From Muricauda sp. MAR_2010_75 (lineage in GTDB: Bacteria; Bacteroidota; Bacteroidia; Flavobacteriales; Flavobacteriaceae): a stretch of DNA of 64,000 nucleotides. This document shows, one piece after another, positions 27,244-37,401 of this stretch. The notes below the pieces were generated by a model that was not told where the DNA came from, searched no databases, and saw only the letters and a list, made by a program, of their open reading frames with translations. Within the stretch, counting starts at the first letter, position 1, and every line of letters begins with the position of its first letter. The stretch spans positions 1,139,501-1,203,500 of the forward strand of contig NZ_JQNJ01000001.1 in assembly GCF_000745185.1 (NCBI RefSeq), read 5' to 3'. Position numbers and translations under genes: made by a program.

Positions 27244-29925
27244 TTAGAAATCGTAACGTAAAGTAACGTTCCAAGTTCTTCCCAAACCAAAATATCCTCG
27301 GTTAGATACTGCAAGACCATCATAAGTCTCATCGCCAGCTTCAGCAAAGTTCGCAGTGCTCAAGGTAGAAATGTACTCCTTGTCCAATACGTTGTTCATA
27401 TTGGCTCTGATCTTTAAGTTTTTGGTCTTGTCTATTCCTAAAGGAAGATTAAATGTTACCCCAGCATCCAACAGACCGAATGATGGCAATTCAAGATTTT
27501 CCTTAATGGCCCCTACATCAGCATAAAGATTGTCATAGTATCTAAAATCAGAATCAATAGAGAACATATTGGAAATTCTGTAAGCAAATCCAAGTCCACC
27601 AGAAAGTTGCGCGGCGCCACCTACTTTACCACCATCAACATCTTCAGTCTCGGTACTGATTACATTACGTTCCTCATCAGTAACTTGGGTAACCACTTCA
27701 CCTTTGTACTGCCAATCTCCGATTGAGGCAAATGCATTAAAAGTAAGTCCGCTCATCGGTCTTATTTTAGCATCCAGCTCAACACCAGTGTGCAATTGCT
27801 CTGTTCCAAAATTAGAAGTATAGGTTACCACGTCGTCAACAACATCAGAAGTGGTTTCTACACGATCCTTCCATGAGGTACGGTAAGCATTTATACTTCC
27901 TGAAAACACAGCACTAGAATATTTATATCCCGCTTCCAAACCAAAAATCTTTTCATTTTCTGTTAACGGATTTATTTGGTTCGTAAAGTTCAAATAAATG
28001 TTGTCATGATATGGTTGACGGTTATAGTATCCTGTGTTAAAATAAAAACTGTGCTGATCTGTAGGGCTGTAGCTAAAACCACCTTTGGCATTGTAACCAA
28101 AATTATTCACCTTTTCAGAATCCACCCCAGGCTCTATTCCAGCAGGAAGAGGCTCTCCTGTCCATTGGGAAGAGGTCCCATTAATCAAAGACTGGTCTGC
28201 GTACTGATAGGGATCAAACCTTTGGTGGTATTGATTTGAAATAGATCCTTGGAAGAAAGCAGAAAATTGATCAGTAGCATACTCCAATTGGGTAAACAAT
28301 CCACCGTAAGAGATTCTCTCATCATTGCTATAGGCAATTTTTTGATCTTCTGGATAGCTGTTGAACGCTGCGGCCCATCCGGATGGCCTAAACGATTCTG
28401 TTGCAATTACTTGCTTATAGGTTCCAAAAGTACCATAAGGCTCATGGTTATTGTTTTGATCGATCAACCGAATATTCTCTTGCCACGAATTAAGTCCATG
28501 AAAGTTAGAAACCACCCTAAAGTGCTTCCCGTAATACGTTCTTAAATCGAAACCTACGTTCCAAGTCAAATTATCCGACAATTGCTTTTCAAAGTTTGAG
28601 ATCAACCCATACCAGTTATGCAGGTTCATGGATGCTCTGGTGACATACCCTCCACCAGCGGCAAAATATCCTCCAGCACCATTGGGAACACTATTATTGA
28701 ATGCATAAATTGCGTTATAATCAATACGTCCTTCATCTGTTCTAATACGGTTTCCGCGATCCCCAGTACCACCACCGTTACCCCAAGAGGCATATAATAC
28801 GGTTGATAGAGTGGACGTATCATCAATATTCCAGTCCCAGTTTAAGTTAGCCACTGGTTTGTGGTAAAAGTTTCTTCTTTCAGTCAAATATTGACCATTG
28901 TAAGTTCCCCAGTTGTTGTTGTAACGTAAACCATATTCCAAATAGTCAGATATTGGTTTGGTAAAGTTTTGATCGTGGAACTGAGGCGCCCCAGTAATCA
29001 AAAAGTTGAAGTTATGGCTGTCATTGGGCCTATAACCTACAGAGATAAAATAGGTCTGTCCTTCACCAAACATTCCTTCGTTGTAACCATCACCTTGCCA
29101 GTGTGAAAGCATTACACTTAAACCCCATCCTTTATCAGAAATTCCAGTATTGTAACCAGCAGAGGTTTTTATATAATTGTTATTGGCCACAGTGGCATAT
29201 CCAAAACCACCTTCATTCATCTCGGTTGCCTGGGTTACAAAGTTAACCGTACCCCCTACAGAAGAAATGGCCAGTTTAGAAGATCCAAGTCCTCTTTGAA
29301 TTTGAACTCCAGTAGCAATATCGTTCAGTCCAGACCAGTTTGACCAGTACATCAAACCATCTTCCATACCGTTGATAGGCTGACCATTCAAAAGGAAAGC
29401 GGTGTTATCTTGATCAAAACCACGAACCCTCATGTTGGTATCTCCGAATCCACCTGCTTGTCCAGAGACGTATACAGAGGGAGTGTTCACCAATGTCATG
29501 GTTACATCTTGTGTTCCTATTTTTTCCTGGATAGTTTTTATTGGTACCGAAGAAACCGCGATTGGTGTTTGTCTATCCGCAGCAAGGTCAATAATCCCTG
29601 TACCTACAACCACTACGCCTTCCAATTCTTCTGCATCGGGTTGCAAAGAAATGGTTCCCACGTTCCCAGCAGAGCTAAAAGAAACATTCTGCTTAACAAA
29701 TCCAATATAAGAAACCACTAGGGTTCCGGAAGCTTGGTCAACTTCCAGAGTAAAGTTTCCATCAAAATCGGTAGAAGTACCAATTGAAGTACCCCTAACC
29801 ACCACGCTGGCCCCAGGAAGCGGGCCGCCAAGCTCGGCGTCCACCACAGTACCAGTAATTGTTCCTTGTGAAAATGCCATTGCGGACACAAAAATTGCCA
29901 CAACAGCCAAGTAAATTTTTCTCAT
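27244..29925 (-). CDS. TonB-dependent receptor with CarboxypepD_reg-like domain
   Basis: An 893-residue receptor: signal peptide MRKIYLAVVAIFVSAMAFSQ, carboxypeptidase-regulatory-like domain (about 22-105; TGTVVDAELGGPLPGASVVV), plug (about 115-240; MRVRGFDQDNTAFLLNGQPINGM), barrel ending VTLRYDF. It has no SusD-type partner next to it, so it is not a classical polysaccharide-locus SusC. Tandem promoter elements precede it and a terminator follows, so it is transcribed alone. The ligand is unknown. Confidence 0.93.
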   Translation of the reverse strand: MRKIYLAVVAIFVSAMAFSQGTITGTVVDAELGGPLPGASVVVRGTSIGTSTDFDGNFTLEVDQASGTLVVSYIGFVKQNVSFSSAGNVGTISLQPDAEELEGVVVVGTGIIDLAADRQTPIAVSSVPIKTIQEKIGTQDVTMTLVNTPSVYVSGQAGGFGDTNMRVRGFDQDNTAFLLNGQPINGMEDGLMYWSNWSGLNDIATGVQIQRGLGSSKLAISSVGGTVNFVTQATEMNEGGFGYATVANNNYIKTSAGYNTGISDKGWGLSVMLSHWQGDGYNEGMFGEGQTYFISVGYRPNDSHNFNFLITGAPQFHDQNFTKPISDYLEYGLRYNNNWGTYNGQYLTERRNFYHKPVANLNWDWNIDDTSTLSTVLYASWGNGGGTGDRGNRIRTDEGRIDYNAIYAFNNSVPNGAGGYFAAGGGYVTRASMNLHNWYGLISNFEKQLSDNLTWNVGFDLRTYYGKHFRVVSNFHGLNSWQENIRLIDQNNNHEPYGTFGTYKQVIATESFRPSGWAAAFNSYPEDQKIAYSNDERISYGGLFTQLEYATDQFSAFFQGSISNQYHQRFDPYQYADQSLINGTSSQWTGEPLPAGIEPGVDSEKVNNFGYNAKGGFSYSPTDQHSFYFNTGYYNRQPYHDNIYLNFTNQINPLTENEKIFGLEAGYKYSSAVFSGSINAYRTSWKDRVETTSDVVDDVVTYTSNFGTEQLHTGVELDAKIRPMSGLTFNAFASIGDWQYKGEVVTQVTDEERNVISTETEDVDGGKVGGAAQLSGGLGFAYRISNMFSIDSDFRYYDNLYADVGAIKENLELPSFGLLDAGVTFNLPLGIDKTKNLKIRANMNNVLDKEYISTLSTANFAEAGDETYDGLAVSNRGYFGLGRTWNVTLRYDF

Positions 29926-29992
29926 TTTTCAGTGTTTAAGTGTTTAATTTGCCCTGCAAATGTGCTTCATTTTTGACTTTCAGCGATTAAGC

Positions 29993-30052
29993 CAAAGTTA
30001 AATGAGCTTGTTACAGTTAACACAAAATTAACAAAGAAAAATAGTTGACAAA
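29993..30052 (-). promoter_or_regulatory. Two tandem Bacteroidota promoters before the TonB receptor gene
   Basis: On the minus strand a TTTG (30049-30052) is 18 bases from TAATTTTG (30023-30030), an exact -33/-7 pair. A second -7, TAACTTTG (29993-30000), lies further downstream with the first -7's TTTG placed 22 bases ahead of it. Confidence 0.6.
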
Positions 30053-30094
30053 CAATTGCTTATGGTTTTTCTTAACAAATAAAAACCTACTTGA

Positions 30095-31732
30095 TCAACG
30101 CTTAAAAAATTGCAAAAGATTCAATGTGGAGGCGTCATGTTTGCCAATTTCTGAATTTTCTATGTCTGAGAGAATGGTCTTGGCCAATTGTTTGCCCAAT
30201 TCCACACCCCATTGATCATAACTGAAAATGTTCCAAACAACCCCTTGAACGAAGATCTTGTGCTCATAAAGGGCAATCAATGCCCCAAGGGTTTTTGGAG
30301 TGAGTTTTTGTATCAATATGGTATTGGTGGGTTTGTTGCCTTCAAACACTTTGAATGGAAGCAAGGATTTTAATTCTTCTTCCGATATGCCCTGTGCCTT
30401 CAATTCTTTTTTGACCTCATCAGCAGTTTTTCCGTTCATCAATGCTTCGGTCTGTGCGAAGAAATTGGCCATTAACTTATTGTGGTGGTCCACATCGCCA
30501 TGTAATGATTCCTTAAAACCGATAAAATCTGTTGGAATCAGTTTTGTGCCTTGATGGATCAATTGAAAAAAAGCGTGCTGCGAATTGGTCCCGGGCTCTC
30601 CCCATATAATGGTCCCGGTTTCGTGCCCCACCCTATTGCCGGCACGGTCCACGCTTTTCCCATTACTTTCCATAATCCCTTGCTGCAAATAGGCCGAAAA
30701 GCGATGCAAATATTGGGTATATGGAATAATGGCCTCGGTCTCTGCACCATAAAAATTATTGTACCAGATACTCAACAAGGCCAAAACAACGGGTATATTT
30801 TCAGAAAATGGGGCTTCCTTAAAATGGTTGTCCATGGCATGGGCTCCAGACAACAGCTCATCAAAATTTTTATAACCTACCGAAAGGGCAATGGAAAGCC
30901 CAACGGCACTCCAAAGTGAAAATCGTCCCCCGACCCAATCCCACATGGGAAACACGTTATCATCGGCAATTCCAAATTCCTCTATTTTTTCAAGATTGGT
31001 GGAAACGGCCACAAAATGCTCGGCTACATCGTTTTGCGAAGCGTGCTCCAAAAACCATTTTTTAATGGTGAGGGCATTGCTCAATGTTTCTTGGGTGGTG
31101 AAGGATTTTGAAACGATGATGAACAAGGTAGTTTCTGGATCGAGTTCCTTTAACACTTCATGCACATGATCGCCATCCACATTGCTCACAAAGTGCATTT
31201 TCAAGTGGTTCTTGTAGAATTTTAAGGCTTCGGTGACCATCGCTGGACCCAAATCGGACCCCCCAATGCCAATATTGACCACATCGGTGAAGGCTTTTCC
31301 GGTGAATCCTTTTTTCTCACCAGAAATTACGGCTTCCGAAAAGGATTTTATCTTCTCTTTTACTTCGTAAACTTCCTCTACAACATTTTCACCGTCAACC
31401 AAAATGGTGTCTCCTTTATTTGCCCTAAGTGCGGTATGGAGTACGGCCCTTCCTTCGGTTTGGTTGATGAGGTCTCCACCAAAATAACCGGCCATGGCCT
31501 CTTTAAGCTTTACTTCCTCGGCCAAATCCAGCAAAAGGGAAAGGGTTTCTTCCGTAATTCGGTTCTTGGAGTAATCTACCAAGAAGTCATCCCACAGGAT
31601 ATTGAACTTTTTACCTCTCTCAGTATCTTCTGCGAATAAATGTCTTAGGTGAGTGTCCTTGTTTTCTTTATAATGTTCCGAAAGTTTTTTCCAAGCGTTG
31701 GTTGTAGTGGGGTTAATTCTGGGTAGGGCCAT
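30095..31732 (-). CDS. pgi: Glucose-6-phosphate isomerase
   Basis: A 545-residue enzyme of normal length for the long bacterial type. SIS-type motifs include [30 protein letters not shown] (phosphate binding, about 208-223), [13 protein letters not shown], and the signature stretch with [17 protein letters not shown] near the C-terminus. It interconverts glucose-6-P and fructose-6-P. Its start overlaps the M23 peptidase stop by one base (TAATG), so it is the last gene of the operon starting at 34791. Confidence 0.97.
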   Translation of the reverse strand: MALPRINPTTTNAWKKLSEHYKENKDTHLRHLFAEDTERGKKFNILWDDFLVDYSKNRITEETLSLLLDLAEEVKLKEAMAGYFGGDLINQTEGRAVLHTALRANKGDTILVDGENVVEEVYEVKEKIKSFSEAVISGEKKGFTGKAFTDVVNIGIGGSDLGPAMVTEALKFYKNHLKMHFVSNVDGDHVHEVLKELDPETTLFIIVSKSFTTQETLSNALTIKKWFLEHASQNDVAEHFVAVSTNLEKIEEFGIADDNVFPMWDWVGGRFSLWSAVGLSIALSVGYKNFDELLSGAHAMDNHFKEAPFSENIPVVLALLSIWYNNFYGAETEAIIPYTQYLHRFSAYLQQGIMESNGKSVDRAGNRVGHETGTIIWGEPGTNSQHAFFQLIHQGTKLIPTDFIGFKESLHGDVDHHNKLMANFFAQTEALMNGKTADEVKKELKAQGISEEELKSLLPFKVFEGNKPTNTILIQKLTPKTLGALIALYEHKIFVQGVVWNIFSYDQWGVELGKQLAKTILSDIENSEIGKHDASTLNLLQFFKR

Positions 31733-33012
31733 TATGGGTTATAGGTTATGAGCGTTTCTTCGAGTTCTGGGGTTGGTTCTATCAATTCAATACAATCCAA
31801 TTGATCGCGTAGCGGCTGAATGTACGATAAATAGTCAGTACGTAACGAATCTGCGATGGGTTCTGCAGCGGGAAGTTCTTCTTTAAAAGGGTCTACCTGT
31901 CTACCATACTTCCAAAAACGATAGCAAACGTGTGGTCCGCCAGTGTTTCCTGTCATTCCGATCCAACCAATGACATCACCTTGGCGTACAAAGTCGCCTC
32001 GTTTTACGTTTTGGGCCTTCATGTGAAGGTATTGGGTGCTGTACGTATCGTTGTGCCTAATTTTTACGTATTTGCCATTTCCACCTCTTCGGGTCGATTC
32101 GGTTACTGTTCCATCAGCAGTGGCCACAATGGGAGTTCCAATCGGGGCAGCAAAATCAGTTCCTTTATGGGGCCTTACTTTATACCCGTAGTAAGCAATC
32201 CTTCTTTTCAGATTGTACCGGGACGATAATCGATATTGGAATTTAACCGGTGCCCGCAAAAAGGTGCTTCTTAGATTATTTGCATCTTGATCAAAATACT
32301 CTAAGATATTGTTGGTTGCATCTGAAATATATGGGAAAGCATAAATGGTTTTTCCCTTGTGCTCAAAATAGGCCGCCTTTACGGCGCCAATCCCAGCATA
32401 AATGGTATCATTGATATAACGCTCTTCAAAAACCACTTTGAATTTGTCGCCTTTGTCCAACCGTCCAAAATCAATGGTCCAGGCATAAATATCGGAAAGT
32501 GCGAAGGTTAGGTTGTAGTCCACTCCCAATGTGTCAATTGACATGGACAAACTATGATCTATAACACCACCTATCTCACGTTCGACCAGTTTTACCTTTT
32601 TCTTGCTCTTGTAAGCTTTTACACTATCCCTTAAATCAACCACAGTGTAATTGATCTTGTCATTTTGATAGATAAAGATTTCGGCTACTTCAGAAGTGTC
32701 CTTGGATTTAAGAATGACATAGGGCTTGCCCACTTTGATCTTTCGCACATCAAAGGTATCCCTGAATTTTTCAGAAATGGTCGCAATTTTGGGATAGTCC
32801 ACCTTGTTTTTCAACATAAGCTCCCCAAAGCTATCGCCCCGACGAACCGTATCATGGACCACATTAAAGTGATCTAGGTTGAACCCAAAATGGGTGATGG
32901 GTGGTTTTTCTATGGTTTCCACCTTGACCAACTCATCATTTACTACAACCTTTTCTTCTTTGCACGACACCAGAACCACCAGTGCCAAAATTGCCCCAAT
33001 AAATTTTCGCAT
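31732..33012 (-). CDS. M23-family peptidoglycan endopeptidase lipoprotein
   Basis: The 426-residue protein has a lipoprotein signal ([17 protein letters not shown]). An N-terminal region (about 45-260) includes an OapA/LysM-like part ([17 protein letters not shown]). The zinc peptidase M23 domain is at about 280-390 with HKGTDFAAP (His and Asp ligands), YLHM and GPHVCYRF (third ligand). It should cleave peptidoglycan cross-links in the periplasm. One base separates it from the upstream TDO gene. Confidence 0.93.
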   Translation of the reverse strand: MRKFIGAILALVVLVSCKEEKVVVNDELVKVETIEKPPITHFGFNLDHFNVVHDTVRRGDSFGELMLKNKVDYPKIATISEKFRDTFDVRKIKVGKPYVILKSKDTSEVAEIFIYQNDKINYTVVDLRDSVKAYKSKKKVKLVEREIGGVIDHSLSMSIDTLGVDYNLTFALSDIYAWTIDFGRLDKGDKFKVVFEERYINDTIYAGIGAVKAAYFEHKGKTIYAFPYISDATNNILEYFDQDANNLRSTFLRAPVKFQYRLSSRYNLKRRIAYYGYKVRPHKGTDFAAPIGTPIVATADGTVTESTRRGGNGKYVKIRHNDTYSTQYLHMKAQNVKRGDFVRQGDVIGWIGMTGNTGGPHVCYRFWKYGRQVDPFKEELPAAEPIADSLRTDYLSYIQPLRDQLDCIELIEPTPELEETLITYNP

Positions 33013-33013
33013 T

Positions 33014-34000
33014 CTACTTTTGTTCCTTTTCCTTGTATTGCTTGTTTGCCGGGTTAAAAATATGATCTACCCACTGTTTCCCCCACGTATCCAACTCATT
33101 TTCTGAGTACAAAGTTGGGAAAAATATTATTTTCTGAAAACTGGGTGGTAAAAACTGTTTCCAATTGGTGCCTCCCGTGGCATCAATTTCCTGATTTTCC
33201 TTGGCCAGATACCTGTAAGCGGAGCCCATGTGCATCAACGGCCAATTTACGTTGGCATTCATGTCCAACTCTTTTAACGCTTTTACAAGCTCGTTATTAT
33301 TTCTGGATGCTTCGGGCAGCTGAAGATATTTATGGTATATGGTACTGTTCTTGACTTGGTTGGAAATACGCAAGAGCCGTGGGGTATACCGAATCTCAAA
33401 TTGCTTTAAGGTCAAGGTTTTTTCTCCAGTGGCCTTGTCCGTTGCGCCTTTCTTCCAATAGATATGCTCAAAAAGTTCCTCTATGTTGTCTTTTGATGAA
33501 AAACCGTCACGTTCTGTATGGTGCACCAAGTTCTCCAAAGGGGTGGCATAGATCTCTATCATTCTATATTGTACCGATTGAAATCCACTGGCGGGCAGCA
33601 ACGCCATTCGATATCGAAGAAACTGTTCCCGCTCCATGCCCTTGATCATAATGCTGAACGAAGAGATGAGGGCCTTAAAGTAGTTGTTGATGCGGTTTAC
33701 TTTTTCAATAAAGAACCGAAGGTCTTGGGACCGATCCTCCACAATCTGCTTTTGTTCGTGGATGATCAGCTTAAAATAAAGTTCCGTAATCTGATGGTAC
33801 ATGATGAAGATTTCCTCGTCCGGGAAATGGGTGCGCGGCACTTGAAGGCTCAACAGTGTATCCAAATGTATGTAGTCCCAATAGGTAAGGTATCTCTGGT
33901 AGAGCAATCCATCAAGATAAGAGCTTAGGTCTTGTCCAGAGTTTTTGTATTTTTCTTCTAGCTTATTGATTTGGGACTCAATTCGCTCATCATTCTTCAT
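33014..34000 (-). CDS. Tryptophan 2,3-dioxygenase family protein
   Basis: The 328-residue protein matches the TDO fold: LTYWDYIHLDTLLSLQ, EEIFIMYHQITELYFKLIIHE (substrate-side helix, about 62-82), and LMHMGSAYRYL with a probable haem-ligand His (about 256) followed by ATGGTNWKQFLPPSFQ, the substrate-anchoring GGT. TDO opens the indole ring of Trp to N-formylkynurenine. No other kynurenine-pathway gene is in the window. It is the second gene of the DUF3108-TDO-M23-pgi operon. Confidence 0.88.
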   Translation of the reverse strand: MKNDERIESQINKLEEKYKNSGQDLSSYLDGLLYQRYLTYWDYIHLDTLLSLQVPRTHFPDEEIFIMYHQITELYFKLIIHEQKQIVEDRSQDLRFFIEKVNRINNYFKALISSFSIMIKGMEREQFLRYRMALLPASGFQSVQYRMIEIYATPLENLVHHTERDGFSSKDNIEELFEHIYWKKGATDKATGEKTLTLKQFEIRYTPRLLRISNQVKNSTIYHKYLQLPEASRNNNELVKALKELDMNANVNWPLMHMGSAYRYLAKENQEIDATGGTNWKQFLPPSFQKIIFFPTLYSENELDTWGKQWVDHIFNPANKQYKEKEQK

Positions 34001-34011
34001 CCAAACTAATA

Positions 34012-34791
34012 CTAATCCATTATTATTTTAAACTGGTTTCTTAGTCCGTTGTAGGCTTCCAAATCTGCTTTTAAGGATCCTACGGCCAAATCTGCCTTGA
34101 TTCTGACAGGGATTTTATTCAAATCATTTGAAACCCAAAGGGTAAGGCTCTCTTTTTCCTTAAAAACACGGCCCGATTGAACCAAAGGTCTAAATTTAAG
34201 ACATTCCACCTTTCCAAACTTGGTTCGGAGCACTTCTTTTCCCAAATATTTCAATTTAAATTGAAAAACCCCGTCATCGTCGAACAACATGTCGAGATTA
34301 ATGGATTGACCTTCCTCAAACTTTTCCAAGTTGTAGTTGTTCCTCATAAAATAGGAAGCCGAGATGAGGTCCTGGATTTTATTGTGTACCGGGATTCTTT
34401 TTTGGGTGCCATTCTTATTATCCCTGAGAACTGCCATTTCTTCTTTGTAATTGAAATCGATCTCAATGTCTTTGGTATAACCGCCTTCGTCTATTCTTCT
34501 TATAAACCGATACGGTTTTCCATTGTTCCGGCCAAAATAGCTTTCATAGGTGTCATCAACCTTAAAAAAGATACTGGCAAAACCCGTGGTTTTTCCTTCT
34601 CCCACCACATGATATACGGGAATGCTATCCAAGGTGTCCGAGGTTAAGTGCAATGTGGCATAACTGGCATTAAGGAACCCGTAATGGATTCGGAATTTTA
34701 GCCATTCCCCCGATTTGTACGCTGGTTGGGACTTTTGCCCAAATACAGATGTAGCAATAAGTAGGATAAGTACGATCAGTGTCTTTTTCAT
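34012..34791 (-). CDS. DUF3108 exported protein
   Basis: The 259-residue protein has a signal peptide (MKKTLIVLILLIATSVFGQ) and a DUF3108 beta-barrel-like domain: YKSGEWLKFRIHYGFLNASYATLHL, VEGKTTGFASIFFKVDD-like VGEGKTTGF, and ESLTLWVSNDLNKIPVRIKADLAVGSLKADL. DUF3108 proteins are periplasmic with unknown function. It is the first gene of the operon; TDO follows after 11 bases. Confidence 0.9.
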   Translation of the reverse strand: MKKTLIVLILLIATSVFGQKSQPAYKSGEWLKFRIHYGFLNASYATLHLTSDTLDSIPVYHVVGEGKTTGFASIFFKVDDTYESYFGRNNGKPYRFIRRIDEGGYTKDIEIDFNYKEEMAVLRDNKNGTQKRIPVHNKIQDLISASYFMRNNYNLEKFEEGQSINLDMLFDDDGVFQFKLKYLGKEVLRTKFGKVECLKFRPLVQSGRVFKEKESLTLWVSNDLNKIPVRIKADLAVGSLKADLEAYNGLRNQFKIIMD

Positions 34792-35126
34792 GACCCTTTT
34801 TATTGAGTAAAATTAATAAAATCGCTTTTGGGGCTATGCGCTTTACACTTACTTAAACAAAAGTTATTCCAAAATAGTATATAAAAAAAAGCCCAGTCTT
34901 AAAACTGGGCTTTTCCTAAATAACCAACCAAACTTTAAATTATGAAAAACCAATACTTAAAGTTATAAGGGAACCACCCCTTATGTGGTGTAAAGATACA
35001 TTAAGCCTTTGTAGGAAAATAAGTTTTTAACGGACTTTAACTATAGTTGTCCAATATTGATGGTTTTACTACTAATTTTTGGCAATTTCTTAAGAAAAAC
35101 TAGGGGTTAGGTGAACATTTCCTTAA
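34792..35126. other. 335-bp intergenic region: terminator and a conserved-looking leader
   Basis: It contains the 5' region of the DUF3108 operon, a strong minus-strand terminator (34883-34910), and 200 bases between that terminator and the patatin-like gene stop. In this part the minus strand has TATCTTTA (close to a -7) near 34996 and a CCAC/GTGG hairpin, so a short transcript of about 110 bases ending at the terminator is possible. The plus strand has an eight-codon frame (34942-34968). No gene is supported. Confidence 0.4.
34883..34910 (-). terminator. Intrinsic terminator
   Basis: GCCCAGT...ACTGGGC seven-pair stem with eight T on the minus strand (A-run 34883-34890). It ends transcription coming from the uvrC/patatin operon or a short transcript before it. 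Confidence 0.9.
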
Positions 35127-37397
35127 TTAGAACCAGTAACCAATACTAAAGAAAATACTGTCATTTTTAATCTCTGGAGTCCAAGAATAATATACTTGGA
35201 TGGGGCCAATGAACGATTCAAAACCGTACCCTATTCCATAACCGGAAAAAGTGGGTTCGGTGAACCATTCTCCTGTCCTAAAAAGATCGTCATCCACATT
35301 GGCAAAATTTGCCGATAGGAGCACGTGGTTCTTTGGGGCAAATCTGTAATCCAACCTTCCGTATGTCTTTACAAAACTGTTTCCGGGAAGACTCAGAAAA
35401 TCGTAGCCAAAAAATGGAACAAAATTGTTCACAAAATCGTTCCCAAAACCACCGAGCACAAAATCAAAAGAGGTTACGCCAGAGGTTCCCAATTTAACCC
35501 CTCCATTCGCCTCTAAATTAAAACTTAGGTTGTGAAACAAAGGGATTACGGTTCCCAATCTTGCTTTTGCTATGGAAAATTCCTTAAAATTCTCATTGAA
35601 ATCCGATGAGAAGAGATACAAATGAAAATCACTTTCAAAAAACAACCCTTTGGTGGGGAAATATTTATCGTCGTATGTATCCAAAGTAATTTTTCCAAAG
35701 GCACTGAAGTAATTGGAGTTTTCAAAAAATGTTCTTTCGGGAGGATCTATGAGGGATTCCTCCGTAACCTCACCCTCCAACTGGTTCAGGGTTCGTGTAC
35801 TGTAACGCAAAAGTTTATGCTCTGCCCCTATGGTAAAGGCAAATTCCTCTTGCAAAACGGTCTGTAGGTAAATTTGATTGGTCAAATCGGTAACATCCAA
35901 GTTTATTTGCCGAATGTTGGGGTCATTGGCCACATCAAAATTGGACTGAATCAAACCAAAATCAATTTCTTCGTCAAAATCCGTGAATTTGGAATTAATG
36001 CCAAGACTCCAATAATAGCCCTTATCCAAATAATACTGCATATTGTACCTCAGGTGGTCTCCCAGAATAAAATCAAAGGAAGCTACATCATCCTTCATCA
36101 GAAAATTTTTCTTGGTGAGATTTATCAGGGCTGCACTTTTGTAGAGGTCATCGTAATGGGCGGACAGTTTAAGGAACATTTTGGTTGGGTTTTCCTTTAG
36201 CTTTAGAATCAGGTCAGTACCAAGTCCATTGGAAACCAGCTCATAGCGGATAGCCTTAAAGTTCCCTGTTGCGGATAGGTTATTGATTCCTTGTTTTAGA
36301 TCTTCGAATGAAATTTTTTCAGCCAGATTAAACCTAAGTTTTCCCTTGATAAACCCGCGGGTATATTGATCGTTCCCCCTAATGATCATTCTATTAATGG
36401 TAAGACTGTCCATTACCTGAATATTCTTCTTGTCCATCCCTTCATGATTTTGGCTTTGGGCCAACACTTGTAGCTCTTGAAATTTGGCTCGCGCTGCCTC
36501 TTCCCCGCTTTTTACAATTTCTTTGCTTCTTCCAAAATCAATTACCGAAAATTCATCAATGTCGGGCCTTATGTAGACATCTGTTTCTTCGGATTTCCTT
36601 TTCATATCATTAACGGTCCTGTAGTTATTGATCTGCAGTAAAATTTCCGTAGCTGACATAAGGGATTCCCGTGTGGACAAATTATGCTGTACATCCACCC
36701 CTATGATGACATCGGCGCCCATATCCTTAATTTTATCTATGGGATAGTTGTTGACCACCCCTCCGTCAACCAAGATATCCCCGTCAATTTCGGAGGGTTC
36801 AAAAAGCGATGGAAATGTTCCGCTTGCCATGATGGCTTCGGGCAAGTACCCCTGATCCAGCAACACCTCTTCTCCTGTTTCCACATTAGTGGCCACGCAC
36901 AAAAAAGGAATGGGCAATTTTTTAAAATCGTGCACGTCCTTGACATGGAACAGCAATCGAACCAGCTCGTTATAGATGTTTTGCCCCCCTGAAATCGCTT
37001 GCGGAAAGGAAACACTGAAATCTGTAAAGGGTAGTGTTAGGGCATATCGTTCAGAATCTTCTTTTTCATAAAATGTTTTGGCACCCCTAGGTACATTATC
37101 TTGAATGAGCTCGGTGAAATCGGTGACCTTAAAAATAGAATCAAGCTCATGCGCAGAATAGCCCGAAGCATACAAGGCCCCCACTATGGCGCCCATACTG
37201 GTACCCCCAATATAGTCTACCTTTACCCCTGCTTCTTCAATTACTTTTAGTGCTCCAATATGGGCAAGCCCCTTGGCACCACCACCACTGAGAACCAGAC
37301 CTATCTTTGGGGGTGCCTCGCCATTCGGCGTCTGGGCCATGCCCAAAACCCCAAAGAAAATAAAGGTTACAACATAAAAAATACGTTTAATGCCCAT
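35127..37397 (-). CDS. Patatin-like phospholipase fused to BamA/Omp85-type barrel
   Basis: A 756-residue protein: signal peptide (about 1-21), patatin domain (about 30-230) with oxyanion GGGAKG, nucleophile motif GTSMG (Ser about 67) and DGG (Asp about 212), a POTRA-like segment (about 330-400; IQVMDSLTINRMIIRGNDQYT), then a 16-strand-type Omp85 barrel ending FSIGYWF. This is the PlpD/type Vd layout: a lipase exposed or released at the outer membrane. It follows uvrC after four bases. Confidence 0.93.
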   Translation of the reverse strand: MGIKRIFYVVTFIFFGVLGMAQTPNGEAPPKIGLVLSGGGAKGLAHIGALKVIEEAGVKVDYIGGTSMGAIVGALYASGYSAHELDSIFKVTDFTELIQDNVPRGAKTFYEKEDSERYALTLPFTDFSVSFPQAISGGQNIYNELVRLLFHVKDVHDFKKLPIPFLCVATNVETGEEVLLDQGYLPEAIMASGTFPSLFEPSEIDGDILVDGGVVNNYPIDKIKDMGADVIIGVDVQHNLSTRESLMSATEILLQINNYRTVNDMKRKSEETDVYIRPDIDEFSVIDFGRSKEIVKSGEEAARAKFQELQVLAQSQNHEGMDKKNIQVMDSLTINRMIIRGNDQYTRGFIKGKLRFNLAEKISFEDLKQGINNLSATGNFKAIRYELVSNGLGTDLILKLKENPTKMFLKLSAHYDDLYKSAALINLTKKNFLMKDDVASFDFILGDHLRYNMQYYLDKGYYWSLGINSKFTDFDEEIDFGLIQSNFDVANDPNIRQINLDVTDLTNQIYLQTVLQEEFAFTIGAEHKLLRYSTRTLNQLEGEVTEESLIDPPERTFFENSNYFSAFGKITLDTYDDKYFPTKGLFFESDFHLYLFSSDFNENFKEFSIAKARLGTVIPLFHNLSFNLEANGGVKLGTSGVTSFDFVLGGFGNDFVNNFVPFFGYDFLSLPGNSFVKTYGRLDYRFAPKNHVLLSANFANVDDDLFRTGEWFTEPTFSGYGIGYGFESFIGPIQVYYSWTPEIKNDSIFFSIGYWF

Positions 37398-37401
37398 AGT
37401 T

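Noticed and set aside
27244..29925. SusC of a polysaccharide utilisation locus
   Set aside because: No SusD-like gene and no glycan-degrading enzymes are adjacent; transcribed alone between promoter and terminator.
34942..34968. Eight-codon ORF after the terminator (ATGAAAAACCAATAC...)
   Set aside because: Too short and no downstream gene on that strand for it to act as a leader.
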